Positions 1 through 8,410 are shown, counted from the first letter of the stretch. The stretch: 64,000 nucleotides of DNA from Amycolatopsis sacchari (GCF_900114035.1 NZ_FORP01000001.1:744001-808000); one strand, 5' to 3'. Translations and numbers: made by a program. Notes: generated from the sequence alone by a model not told the origin.

Positions 1-909
1 GCGCTGCGCCGTCAGTACCCCGTTGACCGGGTAGCCCAACCGCAGGAACGCCTGCGGGTGTCCCGCCAGGCCGAGTCGTGCGATGAGCCCGGCCCGCACC
101 TCGTGCAGCTGCAGCGGCTGGGTCAGCACCGAGCCGACCAGGCCGTTCGCCACCGCGGTCAACCAGACCTGCTGCAACGCGCGCCCGGCGAGCACGTGGT
201 CGCGCCGGGCGTCGTCGGGGGTCAGCACCAGCAGCAGCTGCTCCCTGGCGAGGCGCTCGGCCAGGGTGATCGTGTCGGGCAGGTGGCTGTCGGCGCGCAC
301 CAGCCCGCTCCACGGCAGCGTCGGCTCGAGCGGCAGTGGGTCGCGGAACTGGTCGGACCACGCGGACAGCTCGCGCTGGTAGGCCCGGTCGGCGCGCAGC
401 ACCCGCCCCGCGTAGCCGAGCAGTTCGGCCAGCGCAGGGGACTCCCGGTCGGCGTGCACCGGCCGGATCTGCGTGCCCGCGACACCGGCGGCCGCCACGA
501 GCGCGGCGACTTCGTGCCTGGCCAGCCGCTGCAGCGCGAACGGTGCGCGGTAGCTGCGCCGCCGGTAGATCGCGCTGTAGCGGTTCACCTCGTCCTCGGT
601 CGCCGGTTCCCGTCCGCGGGCGGCGACGCGGGCGACCAGGTCCGGGCGGGCGCCGTCGGGGAACAGGGTCACCTCCGCGCGCCGGCCGAGTGCGCGCACG
701 GCAAGCTCCACATTGGTCAGCACGGCGCCGCAGGAGATCATCCGGTCGCGCCCGCTCGGGTCGTGCCGCGGCAGCCGGGCCTCGAACCGCTCGTACACCT
801 CGGCTCCGTCCGGGTGGATCTCCACCGCCCACGGCATGCTGTTGTGCACCGACGGCGCGTTCGCCGCCGCGCGCGCGAGCACTCCCACCTCGATGTCCGA
901 CCAGGTCAT
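1..909 (-). CDS. Acg-type nitroreductase family protein, C-terminus cut by window edge
   Basis: Reads from an ATG at 909 on the minus strand and is still open at base 1, so 303 residues are visible; the two complete paralogues in this window are 325 and 332 residues, so little is missing. The N-terminus carries the family pattern ARAAANAPSVHNSMPW, the middle has the arginine-rich RRRSYRAPF segment, and the end has the LRLGYPV strand typical of the divergent nitroreductase/Acg family (M. tuberculosis Rv2032, Rv3127, Rv3131). These are FMN-fold proteins of unclear substrate that are strongly induced by DosR. It is divergent from devR, with two DevR-type boxes in between, so it is probably a direct target. 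Function beyond the fold is inference. Confidence 0.85.
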   Translation of the reverse strand, partial: MTWSDIEVGVLARAAANAPSVHNSMPWAVEIHPDGAEVYERFEARLPRHDPSGRDRMISCGAVLTNVELAVRALGRRAEVTLFPDGARPDLVARVAARGREPATEDEVNRYSAIYRRRSYRAPFALQRLARHEVAALVAAAGVAGTQIRPVHADRESPALAELLGYAGRVLRADRAYQRELSAWSDQFRDPLPLEPTLPWSGLVRADSHLPDTITLAERLAREQLLLVLTPDDARRDHVLAGRALQQVWLTAVANGLVGSVLTQPLQLHEVRAGLIARLGLAGHPQAFLRLGYPVNGVLTAQR

Positions 910-990
910 CGTGACCACCCTCCCGTTTCCTCCGCCGCCAGCGTTCGCGTGCGGCGAGGGGGACGACAGAGCCCCGCTGCCTACCGAAGA

Positions 991-1028
991 GATGACCTTG
1001 GTCCCCGAAGCCGGGGACCAAACGCCAC
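991..1028. promoter_or_regulatory. Paired inverted DevR-type boxes between nitroreductase and devR
   Basis: GACCTTGGTCCCCGAA (994-1009) and CCGGGGACCAAACG (1011-1024) form a perfect inverted repeat: ten-base arms TTGGTCCCCG (998-1007) and CGGGGACCAA (1012-1021) around AAGC. Each arm resembles half of the known DosR operator (GGGACT..AGTCCC). A third partial match, GGGACAAGGGGTGGTCC, lies at 1035-1051. The position supports divergent control and devR autoregulation. Confidence 0.7.
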
Positions 1029-1087
1029 GCCGCCGGGACAAGGGGTGGTCCTAACCTGGATGACGACCGAGCGGAAAGGTGAGGACT

Positions 1088-1738
1088 GTGATCTCGATCT
1101 TCCTGGTCGACGACCACGAGGTCGTCCGCCGCGGCGTGGCCGACCTGCTCGAGACCGATCCGGGCCTCAAGGTCATCGGTGAGGCGTCGAACGCCGCGCA
1201 GGCGCTCGCGCGCATTCCCGCTCTCCGCCCCGACGTGGCGTTGCTCGACGTGCGCCTGCCCGACGGCAACGGGGTCGAGCTGTGCCGCGAGCTGCGCTCG
1301 AAGCTGCCCGACCTCAACGTGCTGATGCTGACCTCCTACACCGACGAGGAGGCCATGCTCAACGCCATCCTCGCCGGGGCAGGCGGCTACGTCATCAAGG
1401 ACATCCAGGGCCTGCAGCTGATCTCGGCGGTGCGGGAGATCGGCGCGGGCCGGTCACTGCTGGACAACCGCGCGGCCGCGACCCTGATGGCCAAGCTGCG
1501 TGCCGACGCGGCCGACCACGGCCCGCTCGCGCACCTCAGCGAGCAGGAGCGCACCCTGCTCGAGCTCATCGGCGAGGGCCTGACGAACCGGCAGATCGCC
1601 GGGCGCATGTTCCTCGCGGAGAAGACCGTGAAGAACTACGTCTCGCGCCTGCTCGCCAAGCTGGGTCTCGAACGCCGCACCCAGGCCGCCGTGCTGGCGA
1701 CCAAGCTGCACGAGCGCCGGCACCCCGACGGGGACTGA
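1088..1738 (+). CDS. devR: DevR/DosR dormancy response regulator (NarL/LuxR family)
   Basis: 216 residues, against 217 for M. tuberculosis DevR, and very similar along its full length. The receiver domain (about 1-120) has D8/D9, the phospho-acceptor D54 in LLDVRLPDG, and K104 in YVIKD. The C-terminal LuxR-type helix-turn-helix (about 148-210) has the recognition segment [17 protein letters not shown], with K179, K182 and N183 at the numbers of the known DNA-contact residues. The GTG at 1088 is preferred over the in-frame GTG at 1079, because AGGTGAGG at 1078-1085 fits as its ribosome site and the numbering then matches DevR exactly. It is probably autoregulated through the boxes at 991-1028 and is the likely regulator of most operons here. 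Its cognate kinase is probably DevS at 19936-21669. Confidence 0.95.
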   Translation: MISIFLVDDHEVVRRGVADLLETDPGLKVIGEASNAAQALARIPALRPDVALLDVRLPDGNGVELCRELRSKLPDLNVLMLTSYTDEEAMLNAILAGAGGYVIKDIQGLQLISAVREIGAGRSLLDNRAAATLMAKLRADAADHGPLAHLSEQERTLLELIGEGLTNRQIAGRMFLAEKTVKNYVSRLLAKLGLERRTQAAVLATKLHERRHPDGD

Positions 1739-1740
1739 TC

Positions 1741-2628
1741 TCAGCCGGCCCCGTCGGCCGCCGGATCCAGCCGGGCGCCCTCCCGCCAGTGCCGCACGAC
1801 TTCCGCGGAACGGATCACGGCGACCGGACTCGCCGCCTGGCCGGCCACGTGCGTGCTCGTCGAGCCCAGCAGCAGCCGCGCGAATCCCGTGTGCCCCCGC
1901 GCGCCGACCACCAGCAGCCTGGCGTGCTCGCCGAACTGCAAGAGGGTCTCGCCCGCCGGTCCGCGCAGCACGAGGTGCTCGACGGGTACCTGGGGGAACT
2001 CGCCCGCGATCGGGGCGAGCTCAGCCGCGAGGGCCGCTCGTGCGCGTTCGTGGACGCCCGCCGAGTTCGTGGTGCCCAGCGCACGCCACACCCGCAGCGC
2101 GGTGACCGGTGCTCCGTGCGCCGCGGCCCACAGGAACGCGAACCGGGCGGCGGGGGCGCACTCGGGCCACCCGTTGAGCCCGACGACCACCGGCCCCGTC
2201 GCCGGTGCCCGGTCGCGCACCACCACGACCGGGCACAAGGCCTTCATCGCGAGCGCCAGCCCTGCCGAGCCCAGCAGCAGGCGGCTGACGCTGTGCGCTC
2301 CGCGCGAGCCCAGGACCGCCTGCCGCGCCCCGCTCGACTCGGCCAGCAGCACCTTCCGCACGTCACCGGCACGCAGCCGGCTCGCCACCCGCACACCGGG
2401 AGCCGCCAGCGACGCCACGACCTCCGCCTCGCGCAGGTGGGCAGTGCCCTGTTCACGCTGCTGGACCGCGCGCAGCTCCCGGGCCGCGTAGCTCTGCCCG
2501 CCCGGGGAGTACGCGTGCACGAGGGTCAGCGGCTCCCCCGTCGACCGCGCCTCCTCGGCTGCCCAGCGAACGGCCGCCAGTGCCGACGCGGAACCGTCGA
2601 CGCCCACCACCACACCGCTGGTGTTCAT
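1741..2628 (-). CDS. Tandem-domain universal stress protein
   Basis: 295 residues made of two UspA domains (about 1-145 and 150-290). Domain 1 begins [18 protein letters not shown]. Each domain ends in an ATP-binding signature G-x2-G-x9-G-S: GSRGAHSVSRLLLGSAG in the first and GARGHTGFARLLLGSTST in the second. Such tandem USPs bind ATP in the cytosol and are typical DosR-regulon members (Rv1996, Rv2005c, Rv2623). It is the last gene of a minus-strand set with the flavodoxin-like gene and the DUF4389 gene (gaps of 28 and 15 bases). It ends two bases from the end of convergent devR. Confidence 0.92.
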   Translation of the reverse strand: MNTSGVVVGVDGSASALAAVRWAAEEARSTGEPLTLVHAYSPGGQSYAARELRAVQQREQGTAHLREAEVVASLAAPGVRVASRLRAGDVRKVLLAESSGARQAVLGSRGAHSVSRLLLGSAGLALAMKALCPVVVVRDRAPATGPVVVGLNGWPECAPAARFAFLWAAAHGAPVTALRVWRALGTTNSAGVHERARAALAAELAPIAGEFPQVPVEHLVLRGPAGETLLQFGEHARLLVVGARGHTGFARLLLGSTSTHVAGQAASPVAVIRSAEVVRHWREGARLDPAADGAG

Positions 2629-2656
2629 CCGCCTCGCCCCTCGAAGTCGCGACGCA

Positions 2657-3172
2657 TCACGGCTTGGCGGTCATCTCGGCCGCGATCGCCGTGCCCCAGC
2701 CCCACGCGCGTTCCCGTTCGCCGCCGGCGAGGGCGGGCGGCTCGGCTGTGGTGACGAAGAAGCTCTCCGGCTTGCAGATGATCCGGACGTGGCGTCGCTC
2801 CAGCGCCTTGGCCGCCCCGGCCGCCGCGGAACCGACGAGCCAGCGCGGCTTGTCGAGCCGGGTGTCGAAGGTGACGGCGAGCAGGCCCGCCGGTACCGGC
2901 TTCAGCGAAGCGATCCACTCCCGCACGCCCCCGCGGGAGCACACGCCGTCCTTCGCCTGCTCGGCGGCGGACTTGCGGGTCGCGGGCCGGCTCATGCCGT
3001 GGACGTGGGTGGGGCCGCCGACGACGAGCAGGTCGAACTCCGCGAGGTCGCCGGGCGCGTCATCGACGTTGACGACCTTCGCGCTGACCTCGGGCGCCAT
3101 TCCTCCCGCGACGGCCTTGGCGACCGCCTCGGTGTTGCCGAACATCGACTCGTACACGATGAGCGCACGCAT
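2657..3172 (-). CDS. Flavodoxin-family protein
   Basis: 171 residues. The N-terminus MRALIVYESMFGNTEAVA is the flavodoxin phosphate-binding loop (strand, then S/T-x-F-G-N-T), and LLVVGGPTHVHGM at about 50-62 is the second FMN-contacting loop. The fold implies an FMN-bound electron carrier or a flavodoxin-like redox enzyme in the cytosol. A low-potential flavin carrier fits the nitroreductase- and flavin-rich neighbourhood. AGGAAAGGAGAGG upstream supports the ATG at 3172. The redox partner is unknown. The C-terminal half is less typical and includes a P-A-L-A-G-G-E-R-E-R segment of unknown role. Confidence 0.85.
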   Translation of the reverse strand: MRALIVYESMFGNTEAVAKAVAGGMAPEVSAKVVNVDDAPGDLAEFDLLVVGGPTHVHGMSRPATRKSAAEQAKDGVCSRGGVREWIASLKPVPAGLLAVTFDTRLDKPRWLVGSAAAGAAKALERRHVRIICKPESFFVTTAEPPALAGGERERAWGWGTAIAAEMTAKP

Positions 3173-3187
3173 CGGTCCTCTCCTTTC

Positions 3188-4549
3188 CTACAGGTTCTGG
3201 AGTTGCTTCGACGCCCGGTGCACCGGCACCGCGACGAGGACGGCCCCACCGGCCAGCAGCACCGCGCCGGTGACCAGCACGCCCGTGGCGATCCAGCCGA
3301 GACCGGGTGCCGTGGCCCCGATTTCGGCCCGCACAGCGAGCCCGGGAGCGCCGTTCAGGTTCATCACCACGAGCGTCCAGTCGCCGCCGGTGGCCGGCAG
3401 GCGCACGGTCTGCGTACCGGTGCCGCTCGCGCGGGCGGTCCAGATCCTGGTGTCCTGCGGCGGAACGGCGGGCGCACTTCCATTGTGGACAGTCGTGTCC
3501 CGGCCGGACAGCCCGCGCAGGGTCACGTAGTTCACCCCGGCGAGGTAGTCGCGCACCTGCCCGGCGGGCGCGACGCCGACGAACACAGCGCTCGCGGGAT
3601 CGGCCGCCGCGACGCGGACCCGCACGTCCCCGACCGCGGCGGTGAACGGAACGGGACCGGACGGCTCGGTGATCAAGGCGTATGTGCCCGTGGTGAACGT
3701 GTTCGACGCCGACAGGTAGCCGTCGGCGTCCCGGCCGGTCCGATCCGCCCACAGCAGCGCGGCCCCGCCGGTCAGCAGACCCATCGCGGTCAGCGCCAGC
3801 ACCGCCCCGGCGACCACGGACACGACGCGCCCGGCCGTCCAGCGGTGCTGCGACGGGCGTGCCTCGTGGGGACCGCCCAGCGATCCGCCGGTGTCCTCAC
3901 CACCCAGGTCGAGCCGGAACGGCGGGTACTCGTCGGTCATCAGGGCCAGGTAGGCGCCGACGCGGATGACCCACCGGTCCATGCCGACGACGAAGTCGTG
4001 GATCGGCCGCGGGTAGCGGCCGGTGAACAGCAGCACCACCGCGGCGACGAGCACCAGGACGCCGACCAGCCCGCCCGCGGCCCAGTCGAAGTTCCCGCCG
4101 CGGTCCGTTCCGGCGAGCCACACCCCGCCGCCGACGAACAGTCCGGTCACGACCAGGTGCGGGAACGCCAGCAGCCACTTCACCAGCACCAGCCCGTGCG
4201 ACAGGCGCTCCGGGTAGGCCACGTCGAGCCGCGCCGGGTACTCCGGCACCTCGGCGAGGGTGAAGGGCGGGTACTGGTCGGTGCCGAGCGCGGCGTAGGC
4301 GTAGTACTGCACCCGCCACGTCCAGCGGAGGACTCCCACGTTGAAGTCGAAGATCGCCCTCGGGTAGCGGCCGGTGAACAGGATCGCGAAGAACGCGACC
4401 ACGGTCAGCGCGGCGAAGGCGAACCACAGGAACGCCAGCACGAAGTAGTGCGGCAGGGCCAGCAGCCACTTCACCAGCCACAGCCACCGGGACAGCACGG
4501 GGTCCGGTCTCGCTTCCACCCGGACCGGGTACGGCGCGGGAGCGGTCAT
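3188..4549 (-). CDS. DUF4389 membrane protein with two DUF4389 repeats
   Basis: 453 residues. Two copies of the DUF4389 pattern are visible: WLWLVKWLLALPHY...FTGRYPRAIFDFNVGVLRW, and later LVLVKWLLAFPHL...FTGRYPRPIHDFVVGMDRW. Each has paired membrane helices. A further helix (AGRVVSVVAGAVLALTAMGL), an extracellular-looking beta-rich domain and a final membrane helix near the C-terminus follow. The ATG at 4549 has a strong AAGGAGGTGG site. An upstream in-frame extension exists but would overlap the divergent nitroreductase gene. Molecular function is unknown; the family is common in actinobacteria. It is first of the minus-strand set with the flavodoxin and USP, with a DevR-type box about 60 bases upstream. 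Confidence 0.85.
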   Translation of the reverse strand: MTAPAPYPVRVEARPDPVLSRWLWLVKWLLALPHYFVLAFLWFAFAALTVVAFFAILFTGRYPRAIFDFNVGVLRWTWRVQYYAYAALGTDQYPPFTLAEVPEYPARLDVAYPERLSHGLVLVKWLLAFPHLVVTGLFVGGGVWLAGTDRGGNFDWAAGGLVGVLVLVAAVVLLFTGRYPRPIHDFVVGMDRWVIRVGAYLALMTDEYPPFRLDLGGEDTGGSLGGPHEARPSQHRWTAGRVVSVVAGAVLALTAMGLLTGGAALLWADRTGRDADGYLSASNTFTTGTYALITEPSGPVPFTAAVGDVRVRVAAADPASAVFVGVAPAGQVRDYLAGVNYVTLRGLSGRDTTVHNGSAPAVPPQDTRIWTARASGTGTQTVRLPATGGDWTLVVMNLNGAPGLAVRAEIGATAPGLGWIATGVLVTGAVLLAGGAVLVAVPVHRASKQLQNL

Positions 4550-4610
4550 CGGGAGCCACCTCCTTCGAAGTCCCCCCGACCGTGCGCGCCGCGGCAGGGG
4601 CGGGGCCAGG

Positions 4611-4646
4611 CACCAAGGTCCCCGGTGCTCGGGAACTTCGGCTCTG
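4611..4646. promoter_or_regulatory. Two DevR-type boxes between DUF4389 gene and nitroreductase
   Basis: CACCAAGGTCCCCGGTG (4611-4627; the other strand reads CACCGGGGACCTTGGTG) faces the DUF4389 operon. CTCGGGAACTTCGGCTCTG (4628-4646) faces the nitroreductase gene. Both resemble GGGACTT-type DosR half-site pairs. Matched by eye only. Confidence 0.6.
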
Positions 4647-4717
4647 CTCCACCTCGCCCCCGGGCTGCGAGATTCGGGCCGTAGGCCGTCATCCGCAGAC
4701 CGAGGCAGGTTTTTTCG

Positions 4718-5716
4718 ATGGACCGTGGCTTTCCCGACACCCAGACCGTCGAAGCGGCGATCGCCCTCGCGGTCCGCGCGCCGTCGTTGCACAACTCGCA
4801 GCCGTGGCGCTGGCGAGTGGGCGACCGCAGCGTGCACCTCTACGCCGACCGCACCCGGCTGCTGCCCGAGACCGACCCGCAGGGCCGGGACCTCCTGCTC
4901 AGCTGCGGTGCGGCGCTGCACCACCTGCGCACCGGGTTCGCCGCGCTGGGCTGGCGCGCCCAGGTGCACCGGCTGCCCAACCCCGCCGACCCCGACCACC
5001 TCGCCGCGGTCGAGCTGCACCGGCATGACGCGTCCGAACAGGACATCGAGCTCGCCGCCGCGATCCCGCGGCGGCGCAGCGACCGGCGCCGCCACAGCTC
5101 CTGGCCCGTGCCGGACGAGGACGTCCAGCTGATGGCCCGGCGCGCCGCGGCCGAAGGCACCTTTCTCAGCACCAGCGACGGATCGGCCCGCTACCACCTG
5201 TGGCGCGCCATCGTCACGGCCGCGCGGCACCACGAGCACGATCCCGCGTACCGGGCCGAGCTCGCCGAGTGGAGCGGCCGCCACGCCGCACCCGACGGAG
5301 TCCCGAGTGCGAACACGCCCGCGCCGGATCCGAAACCGGGAGCACTGCCCGGCCGCCGGTTCGCCGATCCTCGGCTGGCGCAGCCCGCCGACGCCGACGG
5401 GGAGGCGGACGAGACGATGCTGCTCGTCCTGGGCACCACCTCCGACGACCGGATGTCCCAGCTGCGGGCCGGCGAGGCGACCAGCGCGGTCCTGCTGACC
5501 GCGACCGCGCTGGGGCTCGCCACCTGCCCGCTGAGCGAACCGCTGGAAGTCGCGGACACCCGGGAGATCCTGCGCACCCGCGTGACCGGCGGCAGCTACC
5601 CCCAGATGGTGCTGCGGGTCGGCTGGGCCCCGATCAACGCCGACCCGCTGCCCGCGACACCCCGGCGCGACCTCGCCGAGGTCCTGGCGCCCCTGGACCG
5701 TCCCGTCCGCCGATGA
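4718..5716 (+). CDS. Acg-type nitroreductase family protein
   Basis: 332 residues, full length. The N-terminal VEAAIALAVRAPSLHNSQPW and the RRRSDRRRHSSWPVP segment near 125 match the other two family members here, and LRVGWAP near the C-terminus is the usual terminal strand. The fold is FMN-binding; the substrate is unknown. M. tuberculosis Acg-type proteins are DosR targets thought to bind or sequester FMN, so a reductase role is not certain. The start ATG at 4718 has no strong ribosome site (a weak GAGGCAGG lies about 14 bases upstream). It is followed 11 bases downstream by a small SHOCT protein gene. Confidence 0.88.
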   Translation: MDRGFPDTQTVEAAIALAVRAPSLHNSQPWRWRVGDRSVHLYADRTRLLPETDPQGRDLLLSCGAALHHLRTGFAALGWRAQVHRLPNPADPDHLAAVELHRHDASEQDIELAAAIPRRRSDRRRHSSWPVPDEDVQLMARRAAAEGTFLSTSDGSARYHLWRAIVTAARHHEHDPAYRAELAEWSGRHAAPDGVPSANTPAPDPKPGALPGRRFADPRLAQPADADGEADETMLLVLGTTSDDRMSQLRAGEATSAVLLTATALGLATCPLSEPLEVADTREILRTRVTGGSYPQMVLRVGWAPINADPLPATPRRDLAEVLAPLDRPVRR

Positions 5717-5727
5717 GGAGCGACGAA

Positions 5728-5946
5728 ATGCCGTACTGGAACCACATGAACGCCGGCTGGGGACTGCCGGCACTCCTGCTGTCGGTGCTGTTGGCGGTCA
5801 CCCTCGTCGTACTGGTGGCCGTCCTGCTGCGGGGCAGCCGCGCCCGGCCCGAGGACAAGGCGCTGCGCATCCTCGACGAGCGCTTCGCGCGCGGGGAGAT
5901 CGACCAGGAGGAGTACGAACGGCGGCGTGCCGCGCTGCTCGAATGA
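5728..5946 (+). CDS. Small single-helix SHOCT-domain membrane protein
   Basis: 72 residues. One membrane helix (GLPALLLSVLLAVTLVVLVAVLL, about residues 12-34) is followed by a SHOCT domain at the C-terminus (ALRILDERFARGEIDQEEYERRRAALLE). SHOCT is a short oligomerisation motif usually found at protein ends. The ATG at 5728 is chosen because GAGGAG sits seven bases upstream. An ATG at 5713 would overlap the nitroreductase stop codon. It is probably co-transcribed with the nitroreductase gene. Its role is unknown. Confidence 0.85.
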   Translation: MPYWNHMNAGWGLPALLLSVLLAVTLVVLVAVLLRGSRARPEDKALRILDERFARGEIDQEEYERRRAALLE

Positions 5947-5951
5947 CGAGA

Positions 5952-5986
5952 ACCGCCGCCGGGACACCACGGATCCCGGCGGCGGT
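5952..5986. terminator. Bidirectional hairpin terminator
   Basis: Perfect 13-bp stem ACCGCCGCCGGGA (5952-5964) and TCCCGGCGGCGGT (5974-5986) with a nine-base loop. It sits between the convergent ends of the SHOCT gene and the small gene at 5998. No T-tract, as is usual in high-GC actinobacteria. Confidence 0.75.
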
Positions 5987-5997
5987 CGCCGCTGTCG

Positions 5998-6162
5998 TCA
6001 CTCGTCTTCGTCGTCGTGCTTGTCCTGCTTCTCCCGCTTCTGCGTGGCCAAGTACACCCGGATGGCCCGCTCGGCGAGCTCCTCCGTGCTGTGCGACGAG
6101 ACGCGGTTCTTCGCCGACTCCTTCGCCTCGCGGGTGGCGTTGGCGCTTTCCCTGTCGTTCAT
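5998..6162 (-). CDS. Small charged hypothetical protein
   Basis: 54 residues, starting MNDRESANATREAKESAKNR and ending in an acidic run (KHDDEDE). It has no membrane segment and a short helical middle (TEELAERAIRVYLATQKREK). AGGAGAGG four bases before the ATG at 6162 supports this start over the upstream in-frame codons. It lies 37 bases downstream of the USP gene in the same direction and may be the last gene of that operon. I do not recognise the family. Confidence 0.7.
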   Translation of the reverse strand: MNDRESANATREAKESAKNRVSSHSTEELAERAIRVYLATQKREKQDKHDDEDE

Positions 6163-6199
6163 GACACCTCTCCTGTCCCTTGTGGACACCGTGGACGAA

Positions 6200-6679
6200 T
6201 CAGACGATCGGCCCGGCTTCGTAGCCGAGGGAGCCCATCACCTCGCGCTCGGCCTCCGCGGCCTTCGCGGGCAGGACCACCACCGGGCACGTCGCGTCCC
6301 GCAGGCACTTCGCGCTGACCGAACCGACCAGCGCCCGCACCAGCCTCCCGTGCCCGTGCCTGCCCACCACGAGCAGGTCCGCGTCCCGGGCCGCCGCCAG
6401 CAGCACGTCGGCCGGATCGCCCTCGACGACCTCCGCCCGGGTGGGTACGCCGGGCACGCGCACGGCGTCGACGAACTTCGCCTGCGCGCGCCGGTGTGCT
6501 TCGGCCATCTCCTGGGCCGTGCTCTGCACCGCACCGAGGTCGAGCACGGGGAGGTAGGACCAGGCCGTGACCGCGTGCACCGCACCGCCGGTCAGCTCGG
6601 CCTGGCGCACCGCCCACCGCAACGCGGCGGCGCTCATCGGCGAACCGTCCACGCCGACCACGATCTTGTGTTCGCTCAT
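6200..6679 (-). CDS. Single-domain universal stress protein
   Basis: 159 residues, one UspA domain. It has [24 protein letters not shown] at the start and the ATP-binding signature GRHGHGRLVRALVGSVS near 112-128. Its start overlaps the stop of the upstream DUF1918 gene by four bases (ATGA), so translation is probably coupled. It is part of the long minus-strand operon from 8976 to about 6000. Confidence 0.92.
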   Translation of the reverse strand: MSEHKIVVGVDGSPMSAAALRWAVRQAELTGGAVHAVTAWSYLPVLDLGAVQSTAQEMAEAHRRAQAKFVDAVRVPGVPTRAEVVEGDPADVLLAAARDADLLVVGRHGHGRLVRALVGSVSAKCLRDATCPVVVLPAKAAEAEREVMGSLGYEAGPIV

Positions 6680-6945
6680 GATGCCCTCCTCGTCCGGAAG
6701 ATCTCCTGCTGCACGGCCAGGAACCGCCTGCGCTGCCTCTCCTCTGCGGCGGCGAGCTCGTCCGGTGTCAGCACCTGGGCGTCGGCACCGGGGAAGAAGG
6801 TCGAGACGTGGTCGTCGTGCACCCAGTGCACGACGTAGGGTGGTGCTCCGTCGGGAGCGGTCACCTCGACGATCCGGCCGCGCTGTTCCGCCGCACCGAC
6901 CGTGCGGCTCTTGACGACGATCCAGTCGCCCGTCCTCGCCCGCAT
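6676..6945 (-). CDS. DUF1918-domain protein
   Basis: 89 residues. The N-terminal part (MRARTGDWIVVKS...RGRIVEV...PPYVVHWVHDDHVSTFFPG) is the DUF1918 beta-barrel-like domain, found in many actinobacteria and usually about 58 residues. The C-terminal tail is an arginine-rich helix (AAAEERQRRRFLAVQQEIF). Function unknown. The start at 6945 lies 11 bases after the upstream USP stop codon and the 3' end overlaps the next USP by four bases, so it sits inside the stress operon. Confidence 0.85.
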   Translation of the reverse strand: MRARTGDWIVVKSRTVGAAEQRGRIVEVTAPDGAPPYVVHWVHDDHVSTFFPGADAQVLTPDELAAAEERQRRRFLAVQQEIFRTRRAS

Positions 6946-6956
6946 CGCCGCGCTCC

Positions 6957-7820
6957 TCAACCGCGGGCGACGAGCACGGGGCAGCCGCCGTGCTGGACCA
7001 GGGCCTGGCTCACCGAACCCAGCAACAGCCCCGTGAACCCGCCGCGGCCGCGGCTGCCGACGACGACCATCCTCGCGCTCCGGCTCCAGTCCAGCAGCCG
7101 CTGACGCGGCTTGTCCTCCTCGACGACGCGGCGGACCTCGACGTCGGGGAATTTCTCCCGCCAGCCCGCGAGTGCCTCCGCGAGGACCCGGTTCGCCTTC
7201 TCCCGCAACGGTTCGAAGTCGAACGGCGCCATCGCTTCGGCGAACACCCGGCCCGGGTCGGCGTCGGCCCACACGTGCACCGCCACCAGGGGCACGCCGT
7301 GGACGGCAGCCTCCTCGAAGGCCAGTGCCAGCACCGCTTCCGAAGCCGGTCCGCCGTCCACCCCGGCCACCACCGGGGCCGTGCCCGCCCGGTCCTCACC
7401 CCGCACCACGGCCACGGGGCAATGCGCGTGGGCTGTCAGCGCCGTGGCCACCGAGCCGACGACGAGGTCACCCAGCACCCCGCGGCCGGCGGAACCCACG
7501 ACGAGCATCGTCGCGTCCTCCGACCGCCGCAGCAGCAACGGCACCGGGGAGTCCAGAACGGACTCCTGCTCGACCACCGGGTGGTGCTCGCGGTGCCCGG
7601 CCGCCGCCGCGGCCTCCCGCACGATCTCCTCCGCTTCGAGGCGGCGCGAGTCCAGCCAGTCCCGGGGCGGGAGCGCTTCGCCGTAGAACGCGTCCGGGAT
7701 GCCGAACCCGTTGACCACGTGCAGGGGCAAGTGGCGCAGCGCGGCCTCCTCGGCCGCCCACTCGACGGCGCGCAGCGACTGCCGGGTTCCGTCCACTCCG
7801 ACGACGACCGGGGCGTTCAT
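6957..7820 (-). CDS. Tandem-domain universal stress protein
   Basis: 287 residues, two UspA domains. Domain 1 starts [20 protein letters not shown] and has GSAGRGVLGDLVVGSVAT. Domain 2 starts PVVAGVDGGPASEAVLALAF and has [18 protein letters not shown]. Both G-x2-G-x9-G-S nucleotide signatures are intact. AGGAGGAAAAGGC precedes the ATG at 7820, and the start overlaps the CBS-BON stop codon by four bases (ATGA). Confidence 0.92.
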   Translation of the reverse strand: MNAPVVVGVDGTRQSLRAVEWAAEEAALRHLPLHVVNGFGIPDAFYGEALPPRDWLDSRRLEAEEIVREAAAAAGHREHHPVVEQESVLDSPVPLLLRRSEDATMLVVGSAGRGVLGDLVVGSVATALTAHAHCPVAVVRGEDRAGTAPVVAGVDGGPASEAVLALAFEEAAVHGVPLVAVHVWADADPGRVFAEAMAPFDFEPLREKANRVLAEALAGWREKFPDVEVRRVVEEDKPRQRLLDWSRSARMVVVGSRGRGGFTGLLLGSVSQALVQHGGCPVLVARG

Positions 7821-8410
7821 GCCTTTTCCTCCTGGTGCTCGATTTCTCCCACGTAGCACCGTGCGCGGATCACGCCCGGTACCCCTTCCGCGAGGATCAC
7901 GGCGACCTCGCGGTCCTTGTCGCTGTCGAACCGGTCGAGGATGGTGGCCTCGCCGTCACGGACGTCGACGATCCACCGGTCCCCGCCGCCGAACACGGCC
8001 AGCCGGCCGCGGACGTCGTTCGCCAGTGCCTCGTCCGGGCGGGCCAGCACGCGCAGGAAATCCCTGCGGGTGACCACGCCGGCCAGCTTGCCCCGGTCGA
8101 CCACCGGCAGGCAGCGCAGGTGCTCGTCGAGCATCAGCCGTGCCAGCCGTGCCGCGTCGTCGTCGACGTCGACGGTCCGCACCGGGGCCGTCATGAGCTC
8201 GGCCACGGTGTGCGCCGGGCGGCGCGGCTCGCCGGGGAACCGGTCGGCGATGAAGTCGGCCTCGGTCGCGATGCCGGTGACCCGGTTGTCGTCGTCCACC
8301 ACCGGCAGCGCGGTGAAGCCGCGCTCGGCCAGCAGCTGCCCGGCGATCCTGACGTCCTCGGCGGTGTGGATGGCGACCACGGGTGCGGTCATGATGTCGC
8401 GTGCTCTCAC
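7817..8410 (-). CDS. CBS-pair plus BON domain protein
   Basis: 197 residues. CBS motif 1 begins RARDIMTAPVVAIHTAEDV; CBS motif 2 begins VAELMTAPVRTVDVDDDA and contains LPVVDRGKLAGVVTRRDFLRV. A BON-type segment follows (about 135-190, DVRGRLAVFGGGDRWIVDVRDGEATILDRF). The CBS pair should bind adenine nucleotides; BON often contacts membranes or envelope. It starts at GTG 8410, preceded by GAGGAGGACCCC, which overlaps the stop of the upstream membrane-protein gene by four bases. It resembles DosR-regulon CBS proteins such as Hrp1, with BON added. Confidence 0.9.
   Translation of the reverse strand: MRARDIMTAPVVAIHTAEDVRIAGQLLAERGFTALPVVDDDNRVTGIATEADFIADRFPGEPRRPAHTVAELMTAPVRTVDVDDDAARLARLMLDEHLRCLPVVDRGKLAGVVTRRDFLRVLARPDEALANDVRGRLAVFGGGDRWIVDVRDGEATILDRFDSDKDREVAVILAEGVPGVIRARCYVGEIEHQEEKA

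Noticed and set aside
1079-1087. Alternative upstream GTG start for devR
   Set aside because: The start at 1088 fits the ribosome site better and restores the D54/K104 numbering of M. tuberculosis DevR.
4567-4580. Possible DevR box GAAGTCCCCCCGA
   Set aside because: Overlaps the ribosome site of the DUF4389 gene; more likely part of its translation start region.
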